60,000 nt of DNA, taken from the NCBI GenBank assembly GCA_014529385.2, contig CM043966.1:44280537-44340536 (forward strand). The letters are read 5' to 3'. Position numbers and translations under genes: made by a program. Numbering within the stretch: the first letter of the stretch is position 1; the number at the start of each line of letters is the position of its first letter. Below, piece by piece: positions 34,401 to 45,982 of the stretch. The DNA is from Adiantum capillus-veneris. Its lineage: Eukaryota; Streptophyta; Polypodiopsida; Polypodiales; Pteridaceae. The notes under the pieces are model-generated. The model saw only the letters and a list, made by a program, of their open reading frames with translations, was not told the origin of the DNA and searched no databases.

Positions 34401-34839
34401 CCTTGCTGCGGGATGTCCTCGACGTGGCCTGTCAGATGCTGGTAAAGATAGCCCGGATGATCATCACCTGCATCCAGGCGTTCAAAGACACTGAAGGCGA
34501 CGATCATCCGTGGAATCTGTTCTTAGAAGGGCATCGAGGAATTTGCAAGATTCACTGCCACGACATATCCTAATGGCAATGTACTCCACACTCATGTTCC
34601 TGCCTTCACATTACTTGCAGATGTTTGAAGAGGCCTTCGTCACAGGTTTCTTTGAAATCGACTCAAGAATCTTTCATCCTATGGCGAAGGACCTCAAGGC
34701 ACGGTACGTAGCATACCAGCACACTCTGAGTGAAAACCCTTTCAGACAGCATGAAGAAGCCCTAGAGGCGGTACTCCGCACGCGGAGCTTTTCAACAACT
34801 CTTGCCTCCTTGGAGCCACATCAACGACCAAAGCTCTGA
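31492..34839 (+). pseudogene. Element B ORF3, large accessory protein in the env position
   Basis: About 1,115 codons between integrase and the 3' LTR, now broken by two frameshifts (about 32,785 and 34,510) and several stops, mostly TAG (33113, 33308/33311, 33599, 33857 region). The first 432 codons are open. Layout: an N-terminal domain of about 260 residues (W-N-L-H-R-R-L, FRLQPWEIDYMRAHEL, LPMRLISQHFRVQKPP) that I do not recognise but which resembles plant-transposon ORFs of unknown role; a Ser/Glu-rich linker; a long Arg/Glu/Gln coiled coil; a Pro-rich hinge (33,000-33,060); a second coiled coil; and a C-terminal domain ending near HPMAKDLKARYVAYQ. No signal peptide or membrane segment is seen, so it is not a typical envelope protein. 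Confidence 0.7.
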
Positions 34840-34863
34840 ACATGCACGAGGGCGTGCAAGGAT

Positions 34864-34877
34864 AAGGAAGGGGGGAG
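34864..34877 (+). promoter_or_regulatory. Polypurine tract of element B
   Basis: AAGGAAGGGGGGAG directly abuts the 3' LTR and would prime plus-strand synthesis. Confidence 0.9.
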
Positions 34878-35784
34878 TGTTTGGCGAACGAAGCGACGAA
34901 GCTGCGATTTCCAAAGAAGGAGTCACATTTTTGTGGAAAACCCTTGTAAAATTCTTTTGTAAGAGAGCATCTCTAAGCCGAGAACTTGTAAAAGAATTTA
35001 TGATTATTTTTCTAGGAGCCATTGTATTTTAGAGAGCCAGTTAGAAGTTTAGGAGCTTTTGGCCGGACAAGCCATTTGTAAAGACCTAAACTATAAAGGT
35101 CAAGTTTTGTAAGTTTGAACATCATCTTTTTTATGAGAAATTGAGAAGACAGCGTAGGTTTGAGAGCTTCTTCTTGCTCCACCTTGTAATCTTCGCTATT
35201 GTGGCTACGGTAATCCAAATTCAGATTCGTTTATTGCATTGTGTTCCTCTTACTTTGCTCTTCCATTCAAGTGTAATCATTCAAGATTCGGTGTAGGTTT
35301 TCAACTACGAGTTTGAGACCTTAAATCGCTGTTTTGAGTGCTTATATGCGTGTTTCATGTTGTTTTGACCCTAGGAAAGGGGACTCTAAAACGACCCTTT
35401 AGGATCACCTATTCGCTGTTTTTGCTGACTTTGGGATGAACGATCGCGATCTTTGTACCTCTCCAGAATGCTGTGACAGCGAGGATATGCTCCTGATAGT
35501 CCCTTGTAGCTTCCCTTCAAGTTTTGTGCGAATCCGATATGATTTGCATGGTAAACGAGCGTGATGATTGTAGAGCTGTGTAGAAGGACATAGGCAGATT
35601 ACTTGGCTTTAGTGCGTATGGTTTGCTTGCAGAGTTAGTAGTTGCATCTCTTCAAGTTCACTTCATTAGGATTGACACCCTAGTGAGTTTCCATGCCTCA
35701 TCTGAGTCGCTTCCCTTGTATTGATATTTTATGCTGATGCGTGAGAGCTATGCTATGGACGTCCGTCGCGGCGACCGGCAAACA
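34878..35784 (+). repeat. Element B 3' LTR (907 bp)
   Basis: Starts TGTTTGGCGA and ends GCAAACA; TATA-like TATAAAGG at 35092-35099; dyad-motif relative at 35439-35460. It is followed by TGCCT, matching GGCCT before the 5' LTR except at one base. Confidence 0.95.
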
Positions 35785-36855
35785 TGCCTAATAATGGAGA
35801 GGTGACAAAAAACGCAAACAATGCATCTTCCATTTTGAGAAGGTCACTAGAGAAGATTTGTATCTAGTTGACATATCCGCATCTTGAGGTCAAAACACAA
35901 AGACTATAAATATCTAAAGGCTCATAAAGACAACTCAAGCTCTAATGGAGCCAAAAAAACTAAATGTCCTTAAATAAGAAGTGTTAATCCATGAAATGAA
36001 CAAAGGTAATTGAGCATAAAAGAGAAGAAACAAACGATCACCATTGTACAATAGGGTAGTGGATAATACCACATATGACTTTGAGTCACAAGTGATGATG
36101 CCAATCCCAGAAGTGGAAGAGCCATGGACACAAGCCTTATGGAAAATGAAATGGAATAGAAAGGATGTTAGTTCGGCTTATAAGTTTGCACCTACATCGA
36201 GATCAATATGGATCACAAGTTCTACCCTGGAGATGTACAATCTCTATACGGTGATACAAGATCGGAAGCATCTACAAAGAGTAAAGCCGAGACATTGAAG
36301 ACTTTAATGTCTTTCATAGGAGAACATGAAACAAAATCAGACTTTAAGGTAGTACCTTCTCAATGGAAGCCAATTCCAAAGATGATGGACACCAAAACCC
36401 TACATGAACTGATGTCAACTCCTATACAATGCACAATAACTCTCTTAGACCACATCTATGGGGGTAAGTGGGCAAGAACTTAGAGGATAAAAATTAAAAT
36501 CCCTCTTCAAGACCTTTCCATAGATGAGCAAACATGTAAAACAACACAAAACAAACCAAAGGCAAGACTTGTTTCTTTAAACAAGGTGGGTGATTAATGT
36601 GAAGGGGAAGAAGGAAATACCACCTTGCCAATGGGACACAAACAAATCAAAATGATTGCTATACTAGGTAGCGGGGCCAAGAGATATGTGAGAAATGGGG
36701 AAGACCAATTGTCAAAAAGCCAAGAATGAAACTACAACTTGCTAATGGATACGTGACATACTAGTGGGTATGTTGGAATTGATTATAGTAATCTCTTGTG
36801 GGATAGAGTATGCATACCTTTGCAATAGTGGATTTTGGCGAGAGAAACAACTTTG
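35785..36855 (+). pseudogene. Family A fragment: gag end, linker and protease start
   Basis: 35843-35873 repeats the VTRE-LYLVD segment that also ends the fragment left of B (10930-10960). 35880-36500 matches B 18090-18760, including MDHKFYPGD and a ST-P-QCTITL block. 36600-36855 matches B 18890-19165, reaching the protease text. The B region 16740-18090 (zinc knuckles) is missing here; a matching piece appears instead at 40225-40480. Many stops are present. Confidence 0.75.
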
Positions 36856-37307
36856 TTGTAACATACCCAAGATTTATCAAGAGAAGCTATTTCAGTCACT
36901 TTGCAAAATTATTTGAGGTTCACATTTTTGTTAAGTCATAGAGAGTTTTAATGAAACAAATCGAACTTCGGGACTATTAACTATGGTCCTTACTCACTTG
37001 GGAAGAATAAGTTGCTAGGGTTTAGGAGCAATTTAATACCTTAAGACTATAATTGAGGATAAGAGTTGACCCATGGGAAAGATATAGAAACTTTTGGGTA
37101 TGTTTTAGAAATGAAAGAGTGTTTTTAGCAAAGAAAGAGGTAAGTCAAGATTAGAGATTCTTTTCTTCTTAGTTTCTCCTAAAATTAGAGTCTCCAAATC
37201 GGGCATCAGGACACGTGCGTGCAAAAAAGAAAGAAGCCACAAACATGCATGAACTTATCTCTCTGCTTTTTGCTATTATTAGCCATTTCTTTTGGCTCTT
37301 GAGAGCC

Positions 37308-37316
37308 TATATAAAG
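37308..37316 (+). promoter_or_regulatory. TATA box
   Basis: TATATAAAG followed by a pyrimidine-rich start region (37320-37460). Looks like an LTR promoter. Confidence 0.6.
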
Positions 37317-37817
37317 GCCCCTCTTCCTCTCACCCTCCACCTCTCTCCCTCAAGCTCTCACCCTCAATCCATCTCCATCTCTAACTCCATCTCTACCACC
37401 ATTGTGTTGTCCCTCAGATTGTTGAGTCCTCTCTCTCTCTCTCTCTTGCCATCATCTCGGCAAGCAAGAAAGCCATAACTCTTCTTTTCACAACGAAGCT
37501 TTCCCTCTTTTCTTTCACGATACAATAGCCCTAAAGTGACTAACACGAAGATCCAAAGACTCTCATGCCATCCCCCTCTAAGGAAGGTAAAAGAAAGCTA
37601 GCATCTACTTCAATTGTAGATCAAGCGGATGTATCAATTGTGAAAGAAATTAAAGATGCCCAACCTCTAACATGGGAGGTAATCACATTTGTCGCTAATC
37701 TGAACAATTGATAATTATGCATACTGACCGGTAAGTCAAGTCTAGGAATTTTCCTTAAACCGTCCAAGAAATGTTGTGAGCGGGATGGAAACACACATAA
37801 TGCCTTTATAATGACCC

Positions 37818-37934
<117 letters not shown>

Positions 37935-39057
37935 TGAGGCACCACTCGGCTTACACAACCCACCTGGCCGAGACAGGGAACACACCGATGGAGTGAGAGG
38001 AGAGAGACTATCCATTTTCCCACTCCACATAGAGAGACAGACACACACACACCCAAAAAAATCAGCCCAAAAGAGGAGAATTTCTAATGTTTAGATATAA
38101 TTGAGCATGGGTCAACACCAATGGGGCAAATAGCTCACACAATATGGGTAAAATATGCTAGATACAATCACAAATTAGAGCAGAGGCTTCGCTCATAAGA
38201 GAAACTTACACAACCAAAAAAATAGATAAGAAGTGAGGAATTTGGAAAAATGGACAGCGCCATCGCATTTGGAACGGCCCAAAACCTCAGTCTACAATGT
38301 CAAAGTGCTCAAATCTGACCTCGGATGAGCAGTTTATGGCCAAAACAAGCCCCAAAAACAACAAAAACTCACTTGCGGCTATTCCTCCTCTTCTCTCCAC
38401 GTTTTTTCTGGTCTTCTCTCAGGTTTTTCAGTTCCCTTTATTGCTTGGGCACCTTTGGCCCTTTAATTGACCTCAAACGGACCTCGAACATGCCAAAAAC
38501 TGGCCTCGCAGTGCATAGTTGTCACCCTGCTACATCCATCTGCACACTTGTCACTCAACGTTTTCCAATAATGCATCATGCAACCACGTGAAGCGGCCCC
38601 CAAATAAAATTCTTATGATGACCTTTCTGCATAATCACAAGAAAACACCCACGTTGTGTTCGTACTTATCCACGTGCAAGTCTTGACCCCATTCGACCTC
38701 CTGACGCCACTAGATGCCATCTGACGCACGTACTTACCTCATGTCGTCAGCCCGCGGATAGGTTCCTCCAAAAGTTTTACGTGCTAACAACTCCTCATTA
38801 TTATAGAAAAAACACACTGATACTAGTGACGATGAAAATCAATGCACTATGTACATGCTGTCCTACCTGTACACATGTGGGCCCCACCCAACCACCTGGC
38901 TCTGGAAAATGGGCAATCCTTTATTTGATGCACCATGCATGTGTATATACATATGTGCAATCCCTTGCTCCAAAAAACTCCTAACAACGTGATTGTATCA
39001 CAAGAAACAAGCATATAATTTCATAGAATAGTGAAAGATTTGTGTGATAAATTATCA

Positions 39058-39120
39058 GTCTTTGATAATTTGTTATTGCTTGATAAACTGTTATTGTTTG
39101 ATAAGTTGTTACTGTTTGAT
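39058..39120. repeat. 18-bp minisatellite
   Basis: Three units of TTGATAA-x-TTGTTATTG type, directly repeated. Confidence 0.8.
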
Positions 39121-39157
39121 ATTAAGAACAATTGTTGAAGGAATATATTTTGCTCCT

Positions 39158-39290
39158 TGCGGTTAGCCTAATGCCTCGCGGCGGTTAGCGAGATGATCCC
39201 GTGGTTAGTGGAGAATAAGCTAAGGTTATCAGCTCTCTTGCGATTAGCAAGATGCCATGCGGTTAGCGAGATGCCCCCTGTGGTTAGTAA
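39158..39290. repeat. GCGGTTAGCGAGATG minisatellite, decayed
   Basis: GGTTAG-type units recur about seven times, with full GCGGTTAGCGAGATG at two places and weaker copies between. Confidence 0.65.
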
Positions 39291-39984
39291 TTGGAGAAGT
39301 ATGCACAATTCACGTTTAGCAAATAAGTAAATCCGCTGCAAAGGCTCTATTGGTTAGATAGAGAAAGTCCGTGGGTAGCGGCAAACTCATAAGAACATCG
39401 GGAAATTATTTTTTGGTGAGATACAAGACTGTCTCCATTAGCCCTTGTTTGAGAAATAATTGTTTTGGTGATGTTTGAAGGGCTGTAAAAAAGAACCTCC
39501 AAAATTAATAAAGGAACACTGTTCATACATGTAAAACAATGTGGTAGTAAAAAACAACAGGAATTGGTGAGTGCGATGTGAAAAGTGGGAGACTAGTATC
39601 CAAATGGATATATGTCTACGTACGGGAGGACCCAATTAGTCGATTACTTTTTAAAAGGCTATTAATTAGTTAAGCATAAGTCTCATATCACATTTGGGAT
39701 TTATGAATGGTGGCCGTGCTTCTTAAACATGGAAAAAAAGACGTTGTTTATAGATCCTAAGTATGTCAACGAGATTTTATCTTTGTGATATAGGAATTAG
39801 CTCCCATTGGAATCCATTGATTATTGACCTGGCCTATGGCGTATGACCCTTACAACCACAATCACAATGGATTGAGAACTTCCTCTATTCTGCTGCTCGT
39901 ATCCTTGCTTCATGGAAATGGAGTAAGGTGGCGTCAATGGAACTTGAGAATAAAGGAAGACCAACTATCAAGTAGCCCCAATCT

Positions 39985-40210
39985 TCCGGTTGGGGACCTC
40001 ACATTTCATGTCATTTTAGGGAGACCATCTATCCGTCAATTAAAAATGGTACAAGGTTGGGGAATATGATCATATCTACTTAAGACACAAGGATATTACT
40101 ATGAGGATCAGTGTGAAGAACCATATCTATCGAGATGTTAGTCAAAATCCTATAGAGAAATTTGTCTCAATAGCGATCAACGAGAAAGACATACTTATAT
40201 GGCTATAGAC
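39985..40210 (+). pseudogene. Family A protease fragment
   Basis: VILGRPSIRQLKMVQGWG (from about 40010) matches the B protease block ILGRPFMRQLKMIQDWG. The sequence continues to the ISVKNHIYRDV counterpart of B 19270-19300 and stops abruptly near 40210. Confidence 0.8.
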
Positions 40211-40224
40211 CAAAAACACCAAGA

Positions 40225-40480
40225 GTACCTCGCCAACCCTTAGGACTATGCTACAAGTGTGGTGGTGACCATGTTATGAAAGACTATCCTCACACAGAGA
40301 TCATAAGAGTGAACGTGTATTGTCCAGATTGCGGCATTACTAACTTGATCGATGACTGTTTGAAAAACCCAAATAAAACAGTGAAAACTACATTAAACAT
40401 ATTGGGGGCTATCCCATCAAGTAGTGGTTCAAAAAATGAAACGATGATACCTATATAGGCCATCACAAGAGCACGAGCTC
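40225..40480 (+). pseudogene. Gag zinc-knuckle fragment, out of order
   Basis: CYKCGGDHVMKDY and, 20 residues on, CPDCGITNLIDDC match the second and third knuckles of B gag (17545-17670), and the following text matches B to about 17790. In a normal element this lies upstream of protease, so the piece is rearranged. Here the first knuckle Cys (Tyr in B) is kept, while its last Cys is Tyr. Confidence 0.75.
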
Positions 40481-40538
40481 AAAAAGAAAGGGAAGAATTG
40501 ATAATTGAGGAACCCAAAACAGATGTGCCTAGTAAAGT

Positions 40539-41644
40539 TGTTAGCAACGGCACAGGCTACACCAAATATGCATCAAGCGGGAGATATGCTATGGTTGTGT
40601 ATGATATTTCCAACTCACTTTGTATAAGTCTTGGGCTCATTGAGAGTTCCAAAGTTGTATATGCTAGCTAGAGGGCTCAAACTTAAACCCATAGTAGAAG
40701 GGATTGTGGTAGTGAAAGCCTTTAAAAGGAAGCCTTTATGCAAGGAGGCTTCATTCTTGAGTATCCACTCTTGAGGATCCATGTTTGAGAGCTCTCTCTC
40801 TCTTGTGTGTTCACTCTATGGATGGCCTAGCCTTGAGCTTAATGCCCATGCTTAAAGAGGCTAGTACTAATCTATTATAATTAGAGAAGCTTGATTAATC
40901 TAATCCCTATTTTACTCATTAGTCTTATTTTCTCTACATTTCATTATGTCATGAAGTAGTATTACACTCTCATTATTCTAGATTTGAGAGAGGTATGTAC
41001 TTCTTGCTTTGATCTTAACTCTCTTCTTTCAATTAGTTGATTAATTCTCTAATTCTCTTGATTAGTTGATTAATTCTCTAATTCTCTTGATTAGTGTAGT
41101 GTGTGTGCACTCTTGGTCATGTCATTAGAGTTTGTGCCTAATTGTGTGCTTAAGTGTGTGAAGGTTTAAGAGCCTTGAGTGTGTGAAGGTTTAAGAGCCT
41201 TGATCTCAATGCCACTTGTGCCTAATTGTGTGCTTGAGTGTGTGAAGGTTTAAGAGCCTTGAGCTCAATGCCACTTGTGTCTGATGTGATTGGGGTACCT
41301 TGGTTGGCATGTGATGATTGGGAAAGCCAACTTCAATGTAATTAGTGTGTGCTTTGATCATTGATGCTTGTGTTGACCATGTTCTTGTGACTCCATAAGA
41401 TTGGCAAGTTCGACTTTGGTGGACTTGATGTGTGTAGGAGTTGATTGATTAGTGATTAGAGTATGTTTAGAGTTAGTCTTGCCATGGCTAATCTCTACTT
41501 GCATTGGTGAGGTATTCTCTTGAATCCTCTATTTCTATTCATCCGATGCTCGTGCTTCCATGGCCTAGCGGGGTTGCTGATCCATGGATTTGATATTTTT
41601 GTGTGGGTTTCACAATTAGGTTGTTGCTACAATGCCTCCCAACA
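40539..41644 (+). repeat. Element E 5' LTR (start approximate)
   Basis: It ends CCAACA two bases before a tRNA-Asp type primer site. I place the start at TGTTAGCAACGG (40539), which mirrors the end. Internal tandem repeats: a 30-bp unit twice at 41033-41090, and a GTGTGAAGGTTTAAGAGCCT unit three times at 41155-41255. No partner LTR is in the window, so E is truncated or rearranged. Confidence 0.65.
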
Positions 41645-41646
41645 CT

Positions 41647-41662
41647 TGGTGCCATTGTCGGG
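41647..41662 (+). promoter_or_regulatory. Primer binding site of element E, tRNA-Asp type
   Basis: TGGTGCCATTGTCGGG resembles the B site with two further C-to-T/G-to-A changes. Confidence 0.7.
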
Positions 41663-41934
41663 ACCGATAACCTAAGCTAGTGAGTATAGGATGTTTAGAA
41701 TAGAGTAATTTCACTACTAATTCCATTGGTTTTTGAGTGTTTTAACTCAATTTTGGTTTAATTTGATGATGTTGTGCAAGAAATTGAAGCTAACTGTTGA
41801 GTTATGAATATCCCAAACCCCAATTCCACCCCCAGTTTCACTAATTTCATACTAACCATTGCTAATTTTGCTTCATTTCCATGCTAATTTTTACTAATTT
41901 TGGACTAACTTTGCTAACCTAACCACTAACTTTT
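41663..41934. other. Element E leader remnant
   Basis: AT-rich sequence with repeated CTAATTT/CTAACTT text; no gene. It is cut by the inverted S-like LTR. Confidence 0.4.
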
Positions 41935-43285
41935 GTAATGTATGTTAAATCCCCTTGTAAGAGGTGGAATCTAATCAAGTTAATTGTAATGGAATTAGCC
42001 TATTTAACTTGAGAGTAGCGGAAATTAATGAGAGTACTTTTGAGAAATGACTTTGTGAGCATAGCGGGTGAACATAGGTTAAGATAGCAACATAATCATA
42101 GAAATTAGTTAACTATGAACAATACTTTTGCAAGAGAGAGAATTTAGAGAACATGACAACAATTGAGGACCGGATTATGTGGAGCCGGTCCCCCCTCCAA
42201 TAGGCATTTGTATTATGATTTCTCTCATTAAGAGAGACTTGTTACAATACAATCTTTGTGTTCCTTGTGACCTAGGTGATGCAATGAAGATGGAAAGCTT
42301 CATGCATCACAAGCATAACATAAACTTGAAGAAAGATTTAACTATCCAAAGCCTCAGTGCCAAGACCACAAACACCTTCGAAGGTGGAGAGAGCTAGCAG
42401 GGAATGAGGGTAGGGAAGAGGAAGAAGAAACATTTCATAGGAGAAAGAATTAGTTCCTCACTTATCATAACTCTTGTTGCTAGCATACATAATAGCATAG
42501 TAATGAAGAAGAAGGAGATGGAAAGCTTAAGCATTGAAGCATGGCTCTTGGTTGGATTTGCACTCCATAGCCAAGAGTGTTGGTGTAGGTTCTCAACCTC
42601 TACTTTTTTGGAGAAGGAGAGGGAGATCTTGCACTTTGCATAGCACACAATGAGAGTGTTTGTGAGTGTGTGTGGGTGAGTATACGCCTTAAGCAACCCC
42701 CTAGCTTGCTTGGGTTGACCCCCCCTTGTAGCTCATGCTTGAAGCTCATTGGACCCCTCCAGTCCTAGCCAATCATAAGCAGGATGCATTACAAGCAACA
42801 AGGGTAGCCTTGAGACCAGTGTCCCCCTTTCCCCTTTGAGAGAGAGGGCTAGATAAATGCTAAATCAATTAACTAAATCTCCTAATTTATTATTGGACCC
42901 CTTGGGTGGCCAACCAATAGGCTTCAGGCACACCATGAGGGCAACATGAGGAGGAACTTGACAAGTGTCCCTTTTGCTTTCTTTGTACCATGCATGCCTT
43001 GTGTGAGTGTGTGGGTGTTCTCTCTCATCCTCCTCATGTAGGGCTCGCCCCCTGCTTGTATTGATTGAATCTTTGACTTTTTGACACCTCAAGCCCCTCA
43101 TGCATAGGCCCAGTTCCCACCACAAGCTTGGCTCTTAAGCAGTTTAAGCTTAAGCTGGGTTCTCACCTCAAGTGCAACCCTAGCATCTCAAGCATGTGAA
43201 GCACCTCAAGCATCTCAATCATTAAGCACCTCAAGCATATCAAGCACCTCAATCATCAAGCAGGCAAAGTAGGACTTAAAATCAC
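41935..43285 (-). mobile_element. S-like LTR, inverted (boundaries approximate)
   Basis: Its reverse complement matches solo LTR S: GGAGCCGGTCC at 42181 pairs with GGACCGGCTCC at 16206, and the neighbouring TTCATGCATCACAAGC and GTAGCGGAAATTA segments also correspond. It carries the inverted CCAAT module (42745-42775) and another near 42890. Short CACCTCAAGCATCTCAA units repeat at 43198-43265. No coding sequence. Confidence 0.65.
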
Positions 43286-44700
43286 ATGTTCAACTGTGAT
43301 AGATCCAAAAGAAACAAAGAATCTAATGTCTTATGAATGTGGATGATGGAAAAGCCACCAATCATTGAGCTAGAGGAAACAATATACACAAGTTAAAAAA
43401 TTCCGATTCCTAGCTTTGGCATGGAAGAAGATATACTCAAGTTGAATATTGCGGAGTATAAGGATACTTTCCACATAATCGACTCCCATCGTATCAAAGA
43501 GATTCTGATACTGACAACCACAAGAAAATCTTCAATAAAAACACCATCAAAAGCCCTAAAAGCACCTCAAGTCAATGCAAAAAAGGAGCAACCAAGCATC
43601 ATGGAAAAAGGTAAAGCTAAGGCAAGAAGTGAAGTAGATCAACCTCGCAAGACAACTTTACCTTCAACAAGTCTCCATCAAATTTCTTGCATATCCACTA
43701 CATTAAGAGCCGCACCATCAATAATACAATGCAAATCAAAGCAAAAAATTTATCAACCAAAGTTTCCATCACAAAAAAGCATCCAAAAGAAGTTGAAGAG
43801 AATCAACCAAGTGTTAGTATCCAAAGAGCACATCAAAGTCAACGACCCAGTTTGGATACATCAAACACAAGTCCAACCTCAAAGAAAAAACGTTCAAGAA
43901 AACACTAGTGTTTGGGCCAAAAAGCCTAAAGTAACAGCCTAGATCTACTCACCTCAAGAAATAAGTTCTATAAAGAGAAAGGTGAGCTATAAAAGGAAGA
44001 CAAACAAATCAAGCTAGGAGAAAGAACAACCACAAGCGGCAAAAGAAATGATCAAAGAAGCAAGCAATGCAATAGATTTGGGTACCAAAGTTGGAGTTCA
44101 ACCAAGCTACCCAACAAAGACAAGTGAAGCAACGGATGATTCTAGTCAAGCTACTCAAAGCATAAGGATTTTATGAAGGTAACACTCAAATATGATTATC
44201 ACAAGTAGTAGCTCAAACTAGAACAACAAAGATCAACAGTCATATGGCACATGGCTCCACCCAAAAGCAAGAACCCACAACAAAGAACCAACACAAGCCA
44301 ATCATAATCAAGGGTGATACAATCTCCAAATGGATATCTTGCCTTCAACTACAAATCAAGGCTTCTACAACGGAAATCAACATGTATGGATCCCAAAGCC
44401 TAGTGTCCATCCATTCATTGAGCAAAAGAAGCAAATACAAAAGACGATCACACGTGGACCAAAGACAAGGTGGGTTCCAAAATCACTAGTGGAAACTTAA
44501 TCACAAAAAACCCACACCTATCGACAATCTCTTCTCATGGGAAATAACAGAAAGGATACATAAGTCCCTACAAAAGCTGGAGGACTTGTTTCACAAAAAG
44601 CAGTGTCAACATATGACAAACAAGTCAAGAAGGGCCAAAATATGCCAACCTACTCAACAAAATGGTGGCATCCAAAGATGAACAAAATGGAAGAGATTTA
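43286..44700 (+). pseudogene. Family A post-integrase region: decayed retropepsin-like site and W-PK tail
   Basis: At 43299-43345 one frame reads VIDPKETKNLMSYE, which lines up with the B second protease motif LIDTGARVNVVNF. After it lies a Lys/Gln/Ser-rich frame (43421-43942) ending VWIHQTQ and VWAKKPKV, then VWIPKPSV and RWVPKS at 44380-44490, like the tail of B at 24800-25110. Integrase and RT of A are not found before it, so this piece is isolated. Similarity is short and partly in low-complexity sequence, hence the modest confidence. Confidence 0.5.
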
Positions 44701-45967
44701 AATTTCTAGAACTTATGGAATTGGGTTTCTGGCCTTGAATACGTAAGTCCAAGTTGTCATTAAGCATACATGGCATAAAATTCAAATTCGGGAAGCTAAG
44801 CCACTAAATGAGCAAGGCTTAGTCCCAAACCTTCATGTAATATTCTCTGTGGTCTAAGAATCTTAGTTATTCTAGGTGCTACTCAAGCTGGAAGAGCTGA
44901 GCATAATTACTTGTGTTGCTCATGCTCATATAGGTGAGTATAAGAGTCAAACTCTATGTATTTAAGTCTGGGAAGTGAAGAAGAAAGTCCAAAAGACACT
45001 GATGCACTGAGCATAGTGCGGTATGAGTGGAGAAGCTTCTACATTGAAAACCCTTCTTGGAAACATGGAAGCTATTGTGACGTCCTTTGATGTTACATGT
45101 GCTACATTTGTTCCTTGAAACACCCATAAAATCCCTCTTTCTCATTGCATGCTTTTGTTTGAAAATTTCTTATAAGCATATAAAGTGTCCTATAATTGGC
45201 ACTTGAATTAGATATTCTTTCCTTGTTTCTCCCAAGCATGACAGGTACTTCAACTTCAAATGCTCAACTCCAATAAGAGCGCATACCAAAGGAAAGTTTT
45301 TCCCACCGGGTTTTTTCCCTTTGGTCATTCAGTTTCTTGACCCTAGTCTAGAAATACTCATCATCATCCTCCTATCTATATTTCTTCTACATCAACAATA
45401 AGGAATAACTATCCATATCAATTGACAATGACTTGGAGCTACAACTGCATATCCCATCGTACTTATCAAGAGCTTATCTTACATTCAAGGACAAAAACAA
45501 AGATTTAGCAAAAGCAATGACAAAACAAAGAATGACCTACAAGAACAAATGAAAAATTCAACAAGAAGGAAATCAACAATAATCAAAAGGAGCTCACAAC
45601 GTGCTTCAAACTTAGTGCAACAATGCACTGAGAGGACTTGTATTGCTATGGAACCAAAAACAAATTCATCCTCACGTCAACGACCCAAAGGGCTCAATTT
45701 TCAAAAAGGGAGTCAATGACAAAACAACCATCTGCAATAACAAAAGTGGCAAGAACAAAAGAAGAATGCGTAAAAAAATGCAAAGTTGTCTCAAAAATTG
45801 AAGTCCAATTATGCATCAACAAGACACAAAAGATATGAAGCACTCAAGGAAGGGGGGAGCTTCATCCACGACAAAACACTATCAAGCTAAAGACCAACCT
45901 TCAAGACAAAGCTGAAGACAACCTTATGACAAGACTACACATGGTCGTGTTAAGGGACGACACGAGC
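44701..45967. other. Family A 3' region, no clear gene
   Basis: Lys/Gln/Thr-rich broken frames resemble the preceding tail but give no domain. A polypurine-like AAGGAAGGGGGGAG at 45847-45860 is followed by no LTR. Confidence 0.4.
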
Positions 45968-45982
45968 TAGGAAGGGGGGAAG
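45968..45982 (+). promoter_or_regulatory. Polypurine tract of family A
   Basis: AGGAAGGGGGGAAG directly before the decayed LTR; compare AAGGAAGGGGGGAG of B. Confidence 0.7.

Larger units (their letters stand above)
10974..35784 (+). mobile_element. Element B, 24.8-kb Ty3/gypsy LTR retrotransposon
   Basis: Two LTRs of 915 and 907 bp bound the element. The primer site is tRNA-Asp type and a polypurine tract precedes the right LTR. Flanking 5-mers are GGCCT and TGCCT, a target duplication with one mismatch. Reverse transcriptase precedes integrase, which defines Ty3/gypsy. In the first 370 bp the LTRs differ at about 16 positions (about 4%), so B is older than Copia-1 and Copia-2. Removing the 1.6-kb S insertion leaves about 23.2 kb, very long for 0.9-kb LTRs. 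Unusual parts are ORF1 before gag, a second protease-like domain after integrase, host-like zinc-finger fragments, and ORF3 before the 3' LTR. Large gypsy elements such as Ogre also carry an extra ORF1, but their LTRs are much longer. Confidence 0.9.

Noticed and set aside
31492-34839. ORF3 as a retroviral envelope gene
   Set aside because: No signal peptide, no membrane segment and no cleavage or fusion-peptide pattern; it is coiled-coil and Pro-rich.
10974-35784. Assigning element B to Ogre
   Set aside because: Size and ORF1 fit, but the LTRs are only 0.9 kb, the primer site is tRNA-Asp type and no archaeal-type RNase H is seen.
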